Positions 15,148 to 23,928 of a stretch of DNA of 32,186 nucleotides are shown in pieces (the stretch's first letter is position 1; each line of letters starts with the position of its first letter). Below the pieces are notes generated by a model, which had not been told where the DNA came from, did no database searches, and saw only the letters and a list, made by a program, of their open reading frames with translations. A program made the position numbers and the translations under genes. The DNA comes from Bacteroidota bacterium (GTDB lineage Bacteria; Bacteroidota; Ignavibacteria; Kryptoniales; JAKASW01), in assembly GCA_023381615.1 (NCBI GenBank), contig JAMCQL010000057.1, positions 1 to 32,186 on the forward strand, read 5' to 3'.

Positions 15148-15984
15148 TCAGCGGAAGTGCTCCAGCAGCAAATAAATGAAAGGGGCGGAGAAGAGGAGGC
15201 TGTCGAACCTATCAAACACACCTCCGTGGCCGGGAATCAAGGTCGAAGAATCTTTCACCCCGGCATCTCTCTTGAACATGGATTCGACAAAATCTCCCGC
15301 CTGACCGAACACGCCGATGATGATTCCCATTCCAAAAGACAGCCTCAAACTTAGGTCAGGCAACACCAAATACTTTGCCGCGATTGCCGTCGCCAATGCG
15401 AAAACAAATCCGGCGATCGCACCTTCCCAGGTTTTGTTCGGACTTACGAATTTGCTCATCTTGTGCTTGCCCAACGATTTTCCGACGAAGTACGCGGCAG
15501 AATCGCAAATCCAGATTGTAGCGAGTATCGCGATGATAAAAAGCCCGGCGTCTTTCTCGAGGGGGAAGACTTTCTCGAGCCCGAATCTCTGTCTTATCGC
15601 GGTCAGCATCGATCCAAAGAGGCCGACGTAAAAAATTCCAACCAGGGTACTGCCGACATTTTCGAAAGTGCCGCTGACTTTATCCGTCCTTTTCCTGAAT
15701 AGTTCCGACAAAAGAGCAAGCGGTATGATCAAGATGAGAAAATCGAATGCTGCGGTAAGTCCTGAGGAATAGACCAGCGCGTTCAAAACACCTGCGGAAG
15801 TTATCCCGAAGACAGCGGATGGGTTAAGATTTTTGCTGTTCGCTAAGTTATAAAATTCATTTGCGGATAGAACAATGAGAGCCGTTGTGAAAAGGAAAAA
15901 GTACGGCCCACCGAAATAACACGCAGCCGCAATCAGCGGTATCGCAACAACCGCAACGAGAACTCGCATGGCTAAATTTGACAT
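15148..15984 (-). CDS. cdsA: Phosphatidate cytidylyltransferase CdsA
   Basis: CdsA makes CDP-diacylglycerol from phosphatidate and CTP in the inner membrane, the branch point for all phospholipids. The 278-residue product has about eight membrane helices and the family signature near its C-terminus: SMFKRDAGVKDSSTLIPGHG followed by GVFDRFDSLLF, with the metal-binding aspartates. KTWEGAIAGFVFA and the GQAGDF segment are also present. Its ATG shares one base with the stop of the upstream zinc-ribbon gene (TAATG), so it is the last gene of the minus-strand envelope operon. PlsY and GpsA, which feed the same pathway, lie 10 kb away. Confidence 0.95.
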   Translation of the reverse strand: MSNLAMRVLVAVVAIPLIAAACYFGGPYFFLFTTALIVLSANEFYNLANSKNLNPSAVFGITSAGVLNALVYSSGLTAAFDFLILIIPLALLSELFRKRTDKVSGTFENVGSTLVGIFYVGLFGSMLTAIRQRFGLEKVFPLEKDAGLFIIAILATIWICDSAAYFVGKSLGKHKMSKFVSPNKTWEGAIAGFVFALATAIAAKYLVLPDLSLRLSFGMGIIIGVFGQAGDFVESMFKRDAGVKDSSTLIPGHGGVFDRFDSLLFSAPFIYLLLEHFR

Positions 15985-16538
15985 TAGTTTTCATTCTCCT
16001 CATCTTCTTCGCCGAGACCGAGTGCCTTCAGAATTTCCTGTGCGTCTTCAAACTTTTGGTAATGAACTAATACTTCAACAATGGTGGGACGAATTATTGC
16101 ATCTGTGATGTCCGGGTTCAACTTGGTGAAGGCCCGAGCCTCTATTCCTTGCTGTTCCAGATTGGCGTAAAGCATAGCCGCTTCGTATTCAAAATCAAAT
16201 GTGTGAATGACTTTCCATCTGTCGAGAATTATTCGATGTTCCGGATCTTCGCAAAGAATTCTGTTCCCGAAGTTTTCGGCGCACTCCTCACAAACTGCTT
16301 TTCCGCATACCACACAAAATCCGATTGCGCGATTTTCAATATGTGTGTCGCAAACAATTCCTTCCTCCGATGCGCTTTCAAGATTTATCGCGCCGCAGTT
16401 TTCGCAATACAGAGAACGTTCAGCATCAATTGGCGCTCCACAGTTGCTGCATTGCCCGGTGGAACTTGTGCTTGTTCCGCATTGCGGGCAGCGCAAAAAG
16501 TCATCAGCACTTAGGAAACCGCAATTTGAGCAAATCAC
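15984..16538 (-). CDS. Multi-zinc-ribbon protein with DUF2007-like C-terminal domain
   Basis: I place the start at GTG 16538, which overlaps the stop of the CPBP gene by GTGA and has GGGAGG upstream. An earlier ATG at 16625 would overlap that gene by 90 bases. The 184-residue protein carries two zinc ribbons in its first 60 residues (CSNCG...CPQCG and CSNCG...CENCG) and then a B-box-like cluster (CDTH, CVVCGKAVCEEC, CEDPEH). It ends with a DUF2007-type signal-transducer domain (WKVIHTFDFEYEAAMLYANL...QGIEARAF) and an acidic tail. A soluble, zinc-binding adaptor or regulatory role is likely. Sitting between the CPBP protease and CdsA, it may help control membrane biogenesis, but this is inference. 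Confidence 0.8.
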   Translation of the reverse strand: MICSNCGFLSADDFLRCPQCGTSTSSTGQCSNCGAPIDAERSLYCENCGAINLESASEEGIVCDTHIENRAIGFCVVCGKAVCEECAENFGNRILCEDPEHRIILDRWKVIHTFDFEYEAAMLYANLEQQGIEARAFTKLNPDITDAIIRPTIVEVLVHYQKFEDAQEILKALGLGEEDEENEN

Positions 16539-17443
16539 AGCTCTTTGACCTCCCAAAGTTTTTGGCTGTAATTTTTCATGAGCCGTAACGTCATTATGAA
16601 AATTGCTGCGAGTATCAGAGACCATATAATTACGTAACCAACACCGAGCCTCTGGCTTCCCGAAGGCGCAATTATACTGTCTTTTCCCGAGACATACAGA
16701 ACAAGTGCGGACAGGAAATTATTCGTGAAGTGTGCAGCCATCGGAACAAGGATGCTTCCGGTGCTTGACACAAGATAACTCAGATAGATTCCGAGAACAC
16801 AAAGCGCAACAAACGTGAAAGGATCAAGGTGGTATGCGCCAAAAATTATTCCGGTCCAGATCATTGCTTTCTTTTTTGACATTGGGATCTCAAAATTGCT
16901 CTGGACTAATCCACGGAATAATGTCTCTTCGCAAATTGCAGGCGTAACCGCCACAATCAAAACAACAATCGAAAACTCCAGCGGATTATGTGCAGTTAGC
17001 AGGACTTTGTAGGTCTGCGAGATCGTCTGCTGAAGGGCGTCGACAATGTGTTTGATCTGAGGAGGGAGCGGAATTAATCCCTGCAAGTAAAGATATAATT
17101 CCAGCAGCTGCTGTAACGCTATGACACCAATAACTGCAAGAACGATATAATACCAGTCTGTCTTTTTGAACCGCAGAAACGATTTCCAGTCCTTCGTCTG
17201 AATCCTTGTCAGGAAGTAAGTGGGAATTAAAATAAAGACGAACTCCGCCAACATCGTCGCGAGTCTGAAAGCGAGGGTCCGATCGCTGGTCGGAATTGCT
17301 CCGAACAGATATACGGTAATTCCGCCTCCAACCAACTGATAGAGAAAGAAAACAACAAGTAGAGAGACAAGAGCGAAAGCTATTGGCTTATACTTGATTT
17401 GAATTCCGGTTTCTTCCAGAATTATTTCTTCTTGTTTCGACAA
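16535..17443 (-). CDS. CPBP-family intramembrane metalloprotease
   Basis: The 302-residue protein has about eight membrane helices and the three motifs of the CPBP (Abi, Rce1-like) glutamate protease family: ICEETLFRGLV (EExxxR, about residue 169), IIFGAYHLDPF (catalytic His, about 203) and MAAHFTNNFLSA (HxxxN, about 240). Relatives cleave prenylated proteins in eukaryotes and process or protect against peptides in bacteria. A membrane-protein processing role is likely here. The gene lies nine bases after the DUF3108 gene and its stop overlaps the start of the zinc-ribbon gene, so it is mid-operon. Confidence 0.9.
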   Translation of the reverse strand: MSKQEEIILEETGIQIKYKPIAFALVSLLVVFFLYQLVGGGITVYLFGAIPTSDRTLAFRLATMLAEFVFILIPTYFLTRIQTKDWKSFLRFKKTDWYYIVLAVIGVIALQQLLELYLYLQGLIPLPPQIKHIVDALQQTISQTYKVLLTAHNPLEFSIVVLIVAVTPAICEETLFRGLVQSNFEIPMSKKKAMIWTGIIFGAYHLDPFTFVALCVLGIYLSYLVSSTGSILVPMAAHFTNNFLSALVLYVSGKDSIIAPSGSQRLGVGYVIIWSLILAAIFIMTLRLMKNYSQKLWEVKEL

Positions 17444-17451
17444 GTTAGCTC

Positions 17452-18348
17452 CTAATATTTTGCCGTGGGTATTCCAGCGAGGCCGCTGTACCCGGTTAAT
17501 TCCGCCACTACCGAACCGATCGCAACTTCACTCTGGACTTTAACCGGTATTTTCAGCGAATCGTCAGTCAGCCACACGACAATTCTGCCGGTTGTTTTAA
17601 AAAGTCCGCCCTTGACAATGATCGGCTCGATAATCTGACAGTGAAATTTTCCGGCTTTCGTTTCGACATCTTCCTGCCCGAGGTATTTGACATCGAGCGG
17701 GTAAACTTTGTCTTTATAAAAATTCTCGAAATGAATTTTCTGGCCGATTCGCAGATTGTCATAATCGATTGTTCTCGCGTAAAAAAATGTGCTTACTATA
17801 TCCTGTGTATATGGCTCAATTTTATACGGACCGCCTTCACTTGTTTTTGCAGTGTGATTTACCTGATTGAACCATGCGACGAAGTCCTTTTTGTAGCCGC
17901 CTTCTCTTATGTGCTGTTCAAACTTCCATGGGAAGAGTCCTTCTGTGTCAATCAGCGAATAGTAGTAATCACGCACTTTGAAAAAGAGATCGAAGAACTT
18001 AGCTGAGCGCATCGTGAATTCTACTTTATAGCATTTTCTATTCTCGTAGTATTCGTATGAAGGAGTGGCTATTGTTGCGCTGCCAGCCACAATCGGACCG
18101 TAGTAAATATCATAATCAAGCTTTTCGCCGACAGTGAAAGCTTTATTGGTAAGCTTACGGAAATCTTCGTCGTCGGATTTTGGATGAGAAATGTTTGTTT
18201 CAATTTTATTTTCCGGCCTGTCTTGAGAGGCAGAAAGAACTCGTGAAGTATTTTGGCTCGGTTCATACGAACTTGTCCCGGAATTCATATGCGAACTCAA
18301 TATGAAGAGGAACGCGATGGGAGGTAATGCGAGCAATAAGTTTTTCAT
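17452..18348 (-). CDS. DUF3108 exported protein
   Basis: The start ATG 18348 overlaps the stop of the GT9 gene (ATGA); an upstream start would lie within that gene. The 298-residue product opens with MKNLLLALPPIAFLFILSS, a signal peptide or N-terminal anchor, then a low-complexity Ser/Asn stretch. The core (FTVGEKLDYDIYYGPIVAGS ... FYKDKVYPLDVKYLG ... GRIVVWLTDDSLKIPVKVQS) is the DUF3108 pattern, predicted all-beta and periplasmic or outer-membrane linked. The function of this domain is not settled. Its position between a lipopolysaccharide-type glycosyltransferase and membrane genes suggests an envelope assembly role. Confidence 0.87.
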   Translation of the reverse strand: MKNLLLALPPIAFLFILSSHMNSGTSSYEPSQNTSRVLSASQDRPENKIETNISHPKSDDEDFRKLTNKAFTVGEKLDYDIYYGPIVAGSATIATPSYEYYENRKCYKVEFTMRSAKFFDLFFKVRDYYYSLIDTEGLFPWKFEQHIREGGYKKDFVAWFNQVNHTAKTSEGGPYKIEPYTQDIVSTFFYARTIDYDNLRIGQKIHFENFYKDKVYPLDVKYLGQEDVETKAGKFHCQIIEPIIVKGGLFKTTGRIVVWLTDDSLKIPVKVQSEVAIGSVVAELTGYSGLAGIPTAKY

Positions 18349-19325
18349 TCTGTCTTGACCGACATGAGTTTGTAAAGAGACCACATAACCTCATCGACTG
18401 AAATTAGAGACAAATTGTTGGATCCGTCGCTTGGTGTCAGAATTACTTTCTTGTCAGTAATAGGAGCCCACCTGACCGGTGTCATCGGTTTGTCATTCGG
18501 ATAAATTCCGATCACGGGCGTGTCAACCGCCGCGGCAAGATGAATTGGACCGGTGGAATTTGAAACAAACACTTCGGCTTCTGAAAGGAGAGCAATGAAT
18601 TCAAGGAGGGAAAATTTTCCGGCGGCATTTATTGACTTTGGAATTCCACTTGAGACTTTTTTGCAAAGGGTATGTTCGGTGGCGGTGCCGGTTACAATTA
18701 CGGGCAGGTTCAATCTACCGGTGATAGATTTGATCAGCTCACGAAATTTTTCTTCGCCCCATTCGAATGCAGAACCGCCGCTTCCCGGGTGAACTATGAT
18801 GTACTTTTCTATCGCGTTTTCACTCAGGAAGTTCTTCACTCTCCCAAGAGCTTCATTATTTATGTTCAATTTTGTATCAAAGACCTTTTCTTCGCACCCC
18901 AAAGCTTCGGCAAGCGCCAAATTGTATTCGGCTTCGCTTTTTACCGAGTCTTTTCTATGCTCGCGCACTTTTTTGTTGAAGAGAAATGAATACCAGCGGT
19001 AAGCAGTCCCGGCTCTAACAGGGATTCGCGCGAGAAACGCTGCGGCTGAAATTCGGAAACGAGGAAAGAGAAAGATGATTGCGTCAGCGTCCATGCGTTT
19101 CAATTTTTGTCGCGTTGCGATGAGAGACTCGTCCGGGTCATAAGTTATTACATTATCTACCGATTCAAATGAAGATACGACGTCGGTTGTATAAGTCCTG
19201 ACCAAAGCGGTAAGTTCGCTTTGAGGAAAATACTTCTTCAAAGATGCAAAAACCGGAAGGGAAAGGACGACATCGCCGATTCGGTCGGTGCGCGCAACGA
19301 TAATTCTCTTGTATTCCTGCGACAT
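18345..19325 (-). CDS. Glycosyltransferase family 9 (heptosyltransferase-like)
   Basis: ATG 19325 gives MSQEYKRIIVARTDRIGDVV, with the GT9 N-terminal motif (RTDRIGD). A TTG three codons earlier is less likely. The 326-residue product has the sugar-nucleotide-binding C-terminal domain with HPGSGGSAFEWGEEKFREL (about residue 178) and VSNSTGPIHLAAAVDTPVIG (about 260). Family members add heptose or other sugars to the lipopolysaccharide core at the inner face of the inner membrane; which sugar is used here cannot be told. It is the first gene of the minus-strand envelope operon and is divergent from xseA across 193 bases that must hold both promoters. Confidence 0.92.
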   Translation of the reverse strand: MSQEYKRIIVARTDRIGDVVLSLPVFASLKKYFPQSELTALVRTYTTDVVSSFESVDNVITYDPDESLIATRQKLKRMDADAIIFLFPRFRISAAAFLARIPVRAGTAYRWYSFLFNKKVREHRKDSVKSEAEYNLALAEALGCEEKVFDTKLNINNEALGRVKNFLSENAIEKYIIVHPGSGGSAFEWGEEKFRELIKSITGRLNLPVIVTGTATEHTLCKKVSSGIPKSINAAGKFSLLEFIALLSEAEVFVSNSTGPIHLAAAVDTPVIGIYPNDKPMTPVRWAPITDKKVILTPSDGSNNLSLISVDEVMWSLYKLMSVKTE

Positions 19326-19518
19326 TCGAAGCAATATAACCTTAGCGTATCTTCAATTTCAATTTGCGGCGGCAACCGCACGGCTTCACATGCCCAATGC
19401 CTTTTACTTAAACCGCAGAATGTTTATAATTATTCGAACTGGAGCTGGTTTCATCGATAGGATGTATTTATTTATTTTTGCCTTCGTCTCAATCAGTCAT
19501 TTCAGGAGATAGGATTAC
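19326..19518. promoter_or_regulatory. Divergent promoter region
   Basis: This gap separates the first genes of two opposing operons (GT9 on the minus strand, xseA on the plus strand), so at least two promoters must lie here. It is A/T-rich, especially at 19425-19490 (TTTATAATTATTCG, TGTATTTATTTATT). I cannot pin down -33/-7 boxes. AGGAG at 19504-19508 serves xseA. Confidence 0.45.
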
Positions 19519-20772
19519 TTGCAGCAAAACAGCCGTAGTTTGTTTGATAGTCAGGCGGCAGCGACCTCCGAAGGCCGGGTTCTTAAAGTAAAAGATCTGG
19601 CGAGACTCGCCAAGGAAGTTCTTGAGCGGAGCTTCCCGTCAGTCATAGTCGAAGGGGAAATTTCTAATTTCAAGAGGCACATGCCGTCGGGACATCTCTA
19701 CTTCACCTTGAAGGATGACGAGGCGCAGGTGCGAGTAGTTATGTGGCGTTCCGATGCCGCAAGATTAAGATTTGAAGTAAACGACGGGATGAAAGTTCTC
19801 GTAAAAGGCAGAGTGTCGCTCTATGAACCACGCGGTGATTTCCAATTTTATGCTGTGAACATAACGCCGGCGGGACAGGGCGCTCTCCAGCTTGCATTCG
19901 AGCAGCTGAAAACGAAGTTGGAGGCGGAAGGACTTTTTTCGGAGAAGAATAAAAAGCCGCTTCCGGAATTCCCGCAAAGAATTGGCGTTGTTACCTCTCT
20001 TGAAGGCGCCGCAGTCCGCGATATTGTCAGCATTGTCGGAAGAAGGTTTCCTGCAGTCGAACTGGTAATTTATCCTGTCAGAGTTCAAGGGGAAGGCGCA
20101 GCAGATGAGATTGCCAAGGCGATTTACGATTTCAATCGGCTTTCAAATATTGATGTCATGATCGTCGGCAGGGGCGGCGGAAGTCTCGAAGACCTTTGGG
20201 CTTTCAATGAGGAAGTTGTGGCTCGCGCAATATACGACAGCCGGATCCCTGTAATCAGCGCAGTCGGGCATCAAATTGATTTTACAATTTCAGATTTCGT
20301 GGCAGATGTCCGCGCCGCGACGCCAAGCGCAGCCGCCGAATTGGTTGTGCCGGACAAACTTGAAATTTCAGCAGGCATGCAAGCGTTGTTACGTAATATG
20401 AACAAATCCATCGAACAAGGATTAGATCAACTCAGTTTGGAGCTTGATAAGCTGAGCCATCATTATGCGCTCCAGCAGCCCGCATCGCTCGTCGATCAAA
20501 AATCACAATTTGTGGATGACATTACAAGGAGAATGCAGACCGAGATTGAGCACTATTTTGAGGTTGCTTCGCAAAAAACGGAGTCAATTCAAACTCATCT
20601 TAATGCTTTGAGTCCAAACGAAGTCCTGCGGCGCGGATATGCCTTCGTCGAGAGTTCTCAAGGAGTTGTCAGTTCAATTCAAAAAATAAATATAGGGGAT
20701 TCCGCAGCCATTCATCTGCATGACGGAATTCTCGAATCACAAATCACCGGGAAAAATGAGCAAAAACGTTAA
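19519..20772 (+). CDS. xseA: Exodeoxyribonuclease VII large subunit
   Basis: The start is TTG 19519, with AGGAG about ten bases upstream; no nearer ATG fits. The 417-residue product has an N-terminal OB fold (SVIVEGEISNFKRHMPSGHL, about residues 40-60). Its catalytic domain shows IGVVTSLEGAAVRDIVSIVG (about 156), VGRGGGSLEDLWAFNEE (about 216), AVGHQIDFTISDFVADVRA (about 250) and TPSAAAELVVP. A coiled-coil arm and a short C-terminal domain (LRRGYAFVESSQG) follow. With XseB it forms the nuclease that degrades single-stranded DNA into short oligonucleotides during repair. It overlaps xseB by 17 bases. Confidence 0.96.
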   Translation: MQQNSRSLFDSQAAATSEGRVLKVKDLARLAKEVLERSFPSVIVEGEISNFKRHMPSGHLYFTLKDDEAQVRVVMWRSDAARLRFEVNDGMKVLVKGRVSLYEPRGDFQFYAVNITPAGQGALQLAFEQLKTKLEAEGLFSEKNKKPLPEFPQRIGVVTSLEGAAVRDIVSIVGRRFPAVELVIYPVRVQGEGAADEIAKAIYDFNRLSNIDVMIVGRGGGSLEDLWAFNEEVVARAIYDSRIPVISAVGHQIDFTISDFVADVRAATPSAAAELVVPDKLEISAGMQALLRNMNKSIEQGLDQLSLELDKLSHHYALQQPASLVDQKSQFVDDITRRMQTEIEHYFEVASQKTESIQTHLNALSPNEVLRRGYAFVESSQGVVSSIQKINIGDSAAIHLHDGILESQITGKNEQKR

Positions 20773-20998
20773 GTCAAAAGAGAATCCCACTTTCGAAGAA
20801 GCTTTGAAGAGGCTTGAAGAAATTGTTGATACGCTTGAAGCGGGAAGTGTGCCGCTTGATGAATCGATCAAACTCTATGAAGAAGGTATGACGCTTGCTA
20901 AGTCTTGCATGACGCAATTGAGCGAAGCTAAATTGAAACTGAAAAAGATTCAGAAAAATTTTGGTGGCACATTGGATGAAACCGACATTGAATTATAA
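20756..20998 (+). CDS. xseB: Exodeoxyribonuclease VII small subunit
   Basis: I chose ATG 20756 (MSKNVKSKENPTFEEALKRL), which overlaps the xseA end by 17 bases; an in-frame ATG at 20720 would lengthen it by 12 residues that lack family similarity. The 80-residue helical hairpin shows the XseB core: FEEALKRLEEIVDTLEAGSV, PLDESIKLYEEGMTLAKSC and QLSEAKLKLKKI. Several small subunits coat the coiled-coil arm of XseA. Translation is probably coupled to xseA. Confidence 0.95.
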   Translation: MSKNVKSKENPTFEEALKRLEEIVDTLEAGSVPLDESIKLYEEGMTLAKSCMTQLSEAKLKLKKIQKNFGGTLDETDIEL

Positions 20999-21009
20999 GT
21001 GGAGAGCAG

Positions 21010-22923
21010 ATGGAGTATAAGTACCTTTATTTAATAAATTCTCCCGAGGACCTTCGCAAGCTTAATGTAAATGAGCTGAAAATTCTTGCGCAGGAAATAC
21101 GTGAGTTTCTGATTGATACAATCTCAAAGATAGGTGGCCACCTCGGAGCGAGTTTAGGTTCGGTCGAGTTGACTCTTGCACTTCACTATGTCTTCAATAC
21201 GCCGGAAGATCAACTTGTGTGGGATGTTGGCCATCAAGGCTATATTCACAAGATCATCACTGGCAGACGAGATGTGTTCCAGACGATAAGACAGTTTCAC
21301 GGGATCAGCGGATTTCTTAAGCGTTCGGAAAGTCCTTATGATGTCTTTGGTGCCGGACATGCGAGTACGTCAATTTCCGCGGCACTCGGGATTGCAACAG
21401 CTCGAGATTTTGCGGATGAGAAATTCAAAGTCATCGCAGTGATCGGGGACGGCGCGATGACGGGCGGGATGGCTTACGAGGCTATGAATAACGCCGGTTT
21501 CTTAAAGAAGAATTTCATCGTAGTTCTTAACGATAACCGGATGTCCATTGCGCCGAATGTGTGGTCTATTTCCAATTACTTCAGCAGCCTTACCGTAACC
21601 GGCGCGTATAATAGATTTAAAACCAATGTATGGGACTTGACCGGTAAGTTAGATTCGGTTGGTGATCGTATTAGAAAAGTTGCGGCTCGTCTTGAGACCG
21701 GAATGAAAGCTGTCGTAACGCCGGGAATGCTTTTCGAAGCTCTTGGTTTCAGATATTTCGGTCCCTTCAATGGACACAATATCCCGCAGCTCGTTAAGAT
21801 CTTCCATGAAGTGAAAGACTTGAAGGGACCCATACTAGTACATGTAACGACGGAAAAAGGGAAGGGGTATTTACCCGCCGAGGCTGACGGTCAAAAGCTT
21901 CATGGCGTCGTTGCCTTTGACAAAGTAACCGGAACGCAAGTCAAGAAAGACGGCCCGCCGGCTTTGACGAAAGTCTTCGGCGATGCGCTTGTTGAAATCG
22001 CGAGGAAGAATGAGAAAGTTGTCGGCGTAACCGCTGCAATGCCTGATGGCACCGGCTTGAATATTCTTCAGAATGAACTTCCTGATAAATTCTTCGATGT
22101 CGGGATTGCCGAACAGCATGCTGTAACTTTTTGTGCCGGTATGGCGACGCAAGGTTATGTGCCGGTGGCGGCGATATATTCGACTTTTCTTCAGAGAGCA
22201 TTCGACCAGATTATTCACGACGTGGCAATTCAGCAACTGCATGTCGTTTTCGCGCTCGACCGCGGCGGACTTGTCGGCGCAGATGGACCGACGCATCATG
22301 GAGCATTTGATTTGACTTATCTGCGTCTCGTCCCGGGCATGGTGATCATGGCGCCGAAAGACGAGAATGAACTCTGCGACATGCTGCTCACTGCGGTCAA
22401 TTACAAAGAAGGTCCGGTGGCTCTGAGATATCCGCGTGGGAATGCAATTGGTTTGCCGAAGAAAGAAATGCAGGAGATTCCGATCGGAAAAGGGAAAATT
22501 TTACGGGGCGGAAGCGATGTGGCAATCTTGGCTGTTGGCTTGATGGTTCAGCACGCATTGAAAGCCGCGGAGCTGCTGGAAAAAGAAGGAATCCACGCGG
22601 AAGTTGTCAACATGCGTTTTGTGAAACCGGTCGATGCGGAACTCCTTGATGCAGTTGCTGAGAAGTTTGATCGTATTGTAACCGTTGAAGACAATACGAT
22701 AAAAGGTGGTTTCGGAAGTGCAATACTCGAGACACTCCAGGAAATTGGAAAACCGCGCCGCGTTCTGATTTTAGGATTGCCCGACTCGTTCGTTGAGCAT
22801 GGCACACCGCAACAACTCTACGAGCTTGTCGAACTTCATCCAGAGGGAATTGCAAATAAAGTGATGCACTTTCTAAATGTCGAAGGAACTTCATCAAGAG
22901 AAACCGTATTAGCGAGCAGGTAA
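21010..22923 (+). CDS. dxs: 1-deoxy-D-xylulose-5-phosphate synthase
   Basis: Dxs joins pyruvate and glyceraldehyde-3-phosphate to start the MEP route to isoprenoids, and the product also feeds thiamine and pyridoxal synthesis. ATG 21010 has GGAGAG six bases upstream. The 637-residue length is typical. Visible parts are HIGGHLGASLGSVELTLALH-like segment near residue 40 (here KIGGHLGASLGSVELTLALH), WDVGHQGYIHKI, the thiamine-diphosphate motif VIGDGAMTGGMAYEAMNNAG (about 145), DVGIAEQHAVTFCAGMA (about 364), DRGGLVGADGPTHHGAFD (about 417) and the C-terminal transketolase domain ending near GIANKVMHFL. It starts 11 bases after xseB, in the same operon. Confidence 0.97.
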   Translation: MEYKYLYLINSPEDLRKLNVNELKILAQEIREFLIDTISKIGGHLGASLGSVELTLALHYVFNTPEDQLVWDVGHQGYIHKIITGRRDVFQTIRQFHGISGFLKRSESPYDVFGAGHASTSISAALGIATARDFADEKFKVIAVIGDGAMTGGMAYEAMNNAGFLKKNFIVVLNDNRMSIAPNVWSISNYFSSLTVTGAYNRFKTNVWDLTGKLDSVGDRIRKVAARLETGMKAVVTPGMLFEALGFRYFGPFNGHNIPQLVKIFHEVKDLKGPILVHVTTEKGKGYLPAEADGQKLHGVVAFDKVTGTQVKKDGPPALTKVFGDALVEIARKNEKVVGVTAAMPDGTGLNILQNELPDKFFDVGIAEQHAVTFCAGMATQGYVPVAAIYSTFLQRAFDQIIHDVAIQQLHVVFALDRGGLVGADGPTHHGAFDLTYLRLVPGMVIMAPKDENELCDMLLTAVNYKEGPVALRYPRGNAIGLPKKEMQEIPIGKGKILRGGSDVAILAVGLMVQHALKAAELLEKEGIHAEVVNMRFVKPVDAELLDAVAEKFDRIVTVEDNTIKGGFGSAILETLQEIGKPRRVLILGLPDSFVEHGTPQQLYELVELHPEGIANKVMHFLNVEGTSSRETVLASR

Positions 22924-22926
22924 TTT

Positions 22927-23928
22927 ATGGAAGATATTAGACTCGGGGTTATCGGCGGAGGAGCGATCGCACAAATAATTCACCTCCCTTTACTGAAAAA
23001 ATTAAGCGGCGTCAAAGTCGTTGCTCTCTCGGAGCAGGACAATCAGAAACTGCAGATACTTGGTCGCCAACATGGTATAGCAAAACTCTACCCGACCTTC
23101 GATGAGTTATTGAAGGATCCTGAAGTTGATGTGGTGGACATTTGCACGACAACGGATACACACTTTGATATTGCGCTGAAAGCTCTCAACGCCGGCAAGA
23201 ATGTCCTGATTGAGAAGCCGCCCACGATGAATCACGGCGAATGTGAAACTCTGGCAAAAGCCGCCGAAGAGAAACACAAGGTCGTTCTCGCCGCGATGAA
23301 TAACAGGTTCCGCACCGACTTCATGATGCTGAAAAGCTATCTAAGCGATAAACAGCTTGGCGAGGTATTTTACATAAATGCTGCATGGCACAAGCAGGAA
23401 CCGAGCACAAAGATGCATCTCAATTCTAAGCCGCAATTGAGACGCGGCGTCATGCTGGACTTGGGAATCGTTCTTGTCGATCTTGCTTTGTGGCTTCTTA
23501 ACTTTCCGAAGATAAATGGGGTGAATGCAGCGTTTTTCAGCCGGAGATTCAAGAAGGTTGAAGACACTGCTCTCGTCACGATGCGGACGAACGCCGGCGC
23601 GATGATAAGACTCGACGCAAGTTGGGGACTTCAGCAGCCGGACGAGAGTTTCCGATTTGAAGTTTATGGTACCAACGGGACGGCGACCTTGAATCCTCTC
23701 CTGCTTCATCACAGGGTCAAAGATGAACTTGTCAGCCTGACGCCGATACAGAACTCTAAATTCGAGAATGTGTTCAAGCGAAGTTACGAGACTGAACTTG
23801 CTAACTTTGTAAGATTCCTGACCGGAGTGAAATCGGATGTACCGACAATTGCTCAAATGTGTCAGGTGATGAAAATTGTCGACACAGCCTACACTTCCGC
23901 CAATCGCGGAAGCGCAATAAAACTATAA
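22927..23928 (+). CDS. Gfo/Idh/MocA-family oxidoreductase
   Basis: The 333-residue protein has an N-terminal Rossmann fold with GVIGGGAIAQIIHLPLLKKL (residues 7-26) and the family signature EKPPTMNHGECETLAKAAEE (about 99), where the lysine contacts the cofactor. The C-terminal alpha/beta domain is also present (RRGVMLDLGIVLVDLALWLL). Members oxidise or reduce sugars and cyclitols with NAD(P). The catalytic EKP Lys is present; the substrate cannot be told. It begins three bases after dxs and its stop shares one base with the next gene (TAATG), so it is embedded in the operon. Confidence 0.93.
   Translation: MEDIRLGVIGGGAIAQIIHLPLLKKLSGVKVVALSEQDNQKLQILGRQHGIAKLYPTFDELLKDPEVDVVDICTTTDTHFDIALKALNAGKNVLIEKPPTMNHGECETLAKAAEEKHKVVLAAMNNRFRTDFMMLKSYLSDKQLGEVFYINAAWHKQEPSTKMHLNSKPQLRRGVMLDLGIVLVDLALWLLNFPKINGVNAAFFSRRFKKVEDTALVTMRTNAGAMIRLDASWGLQQPDESFRFEVYGTNGTATLNPLLLHHRVKDELVSLTPIQNSKFENVFKRSYETELANFVRFLTGVKSDVPTIAQMCQVMKIVDTAYTSANRGSAIKL

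Noticed and set aside
16538-16625. N-terminal extension of the zinc-ribbon protein
   Set aside because: It would overlap the CPBP gene by about 90 bases, while GTG 16538 has a GGGAGG site and a GTGA overlap.
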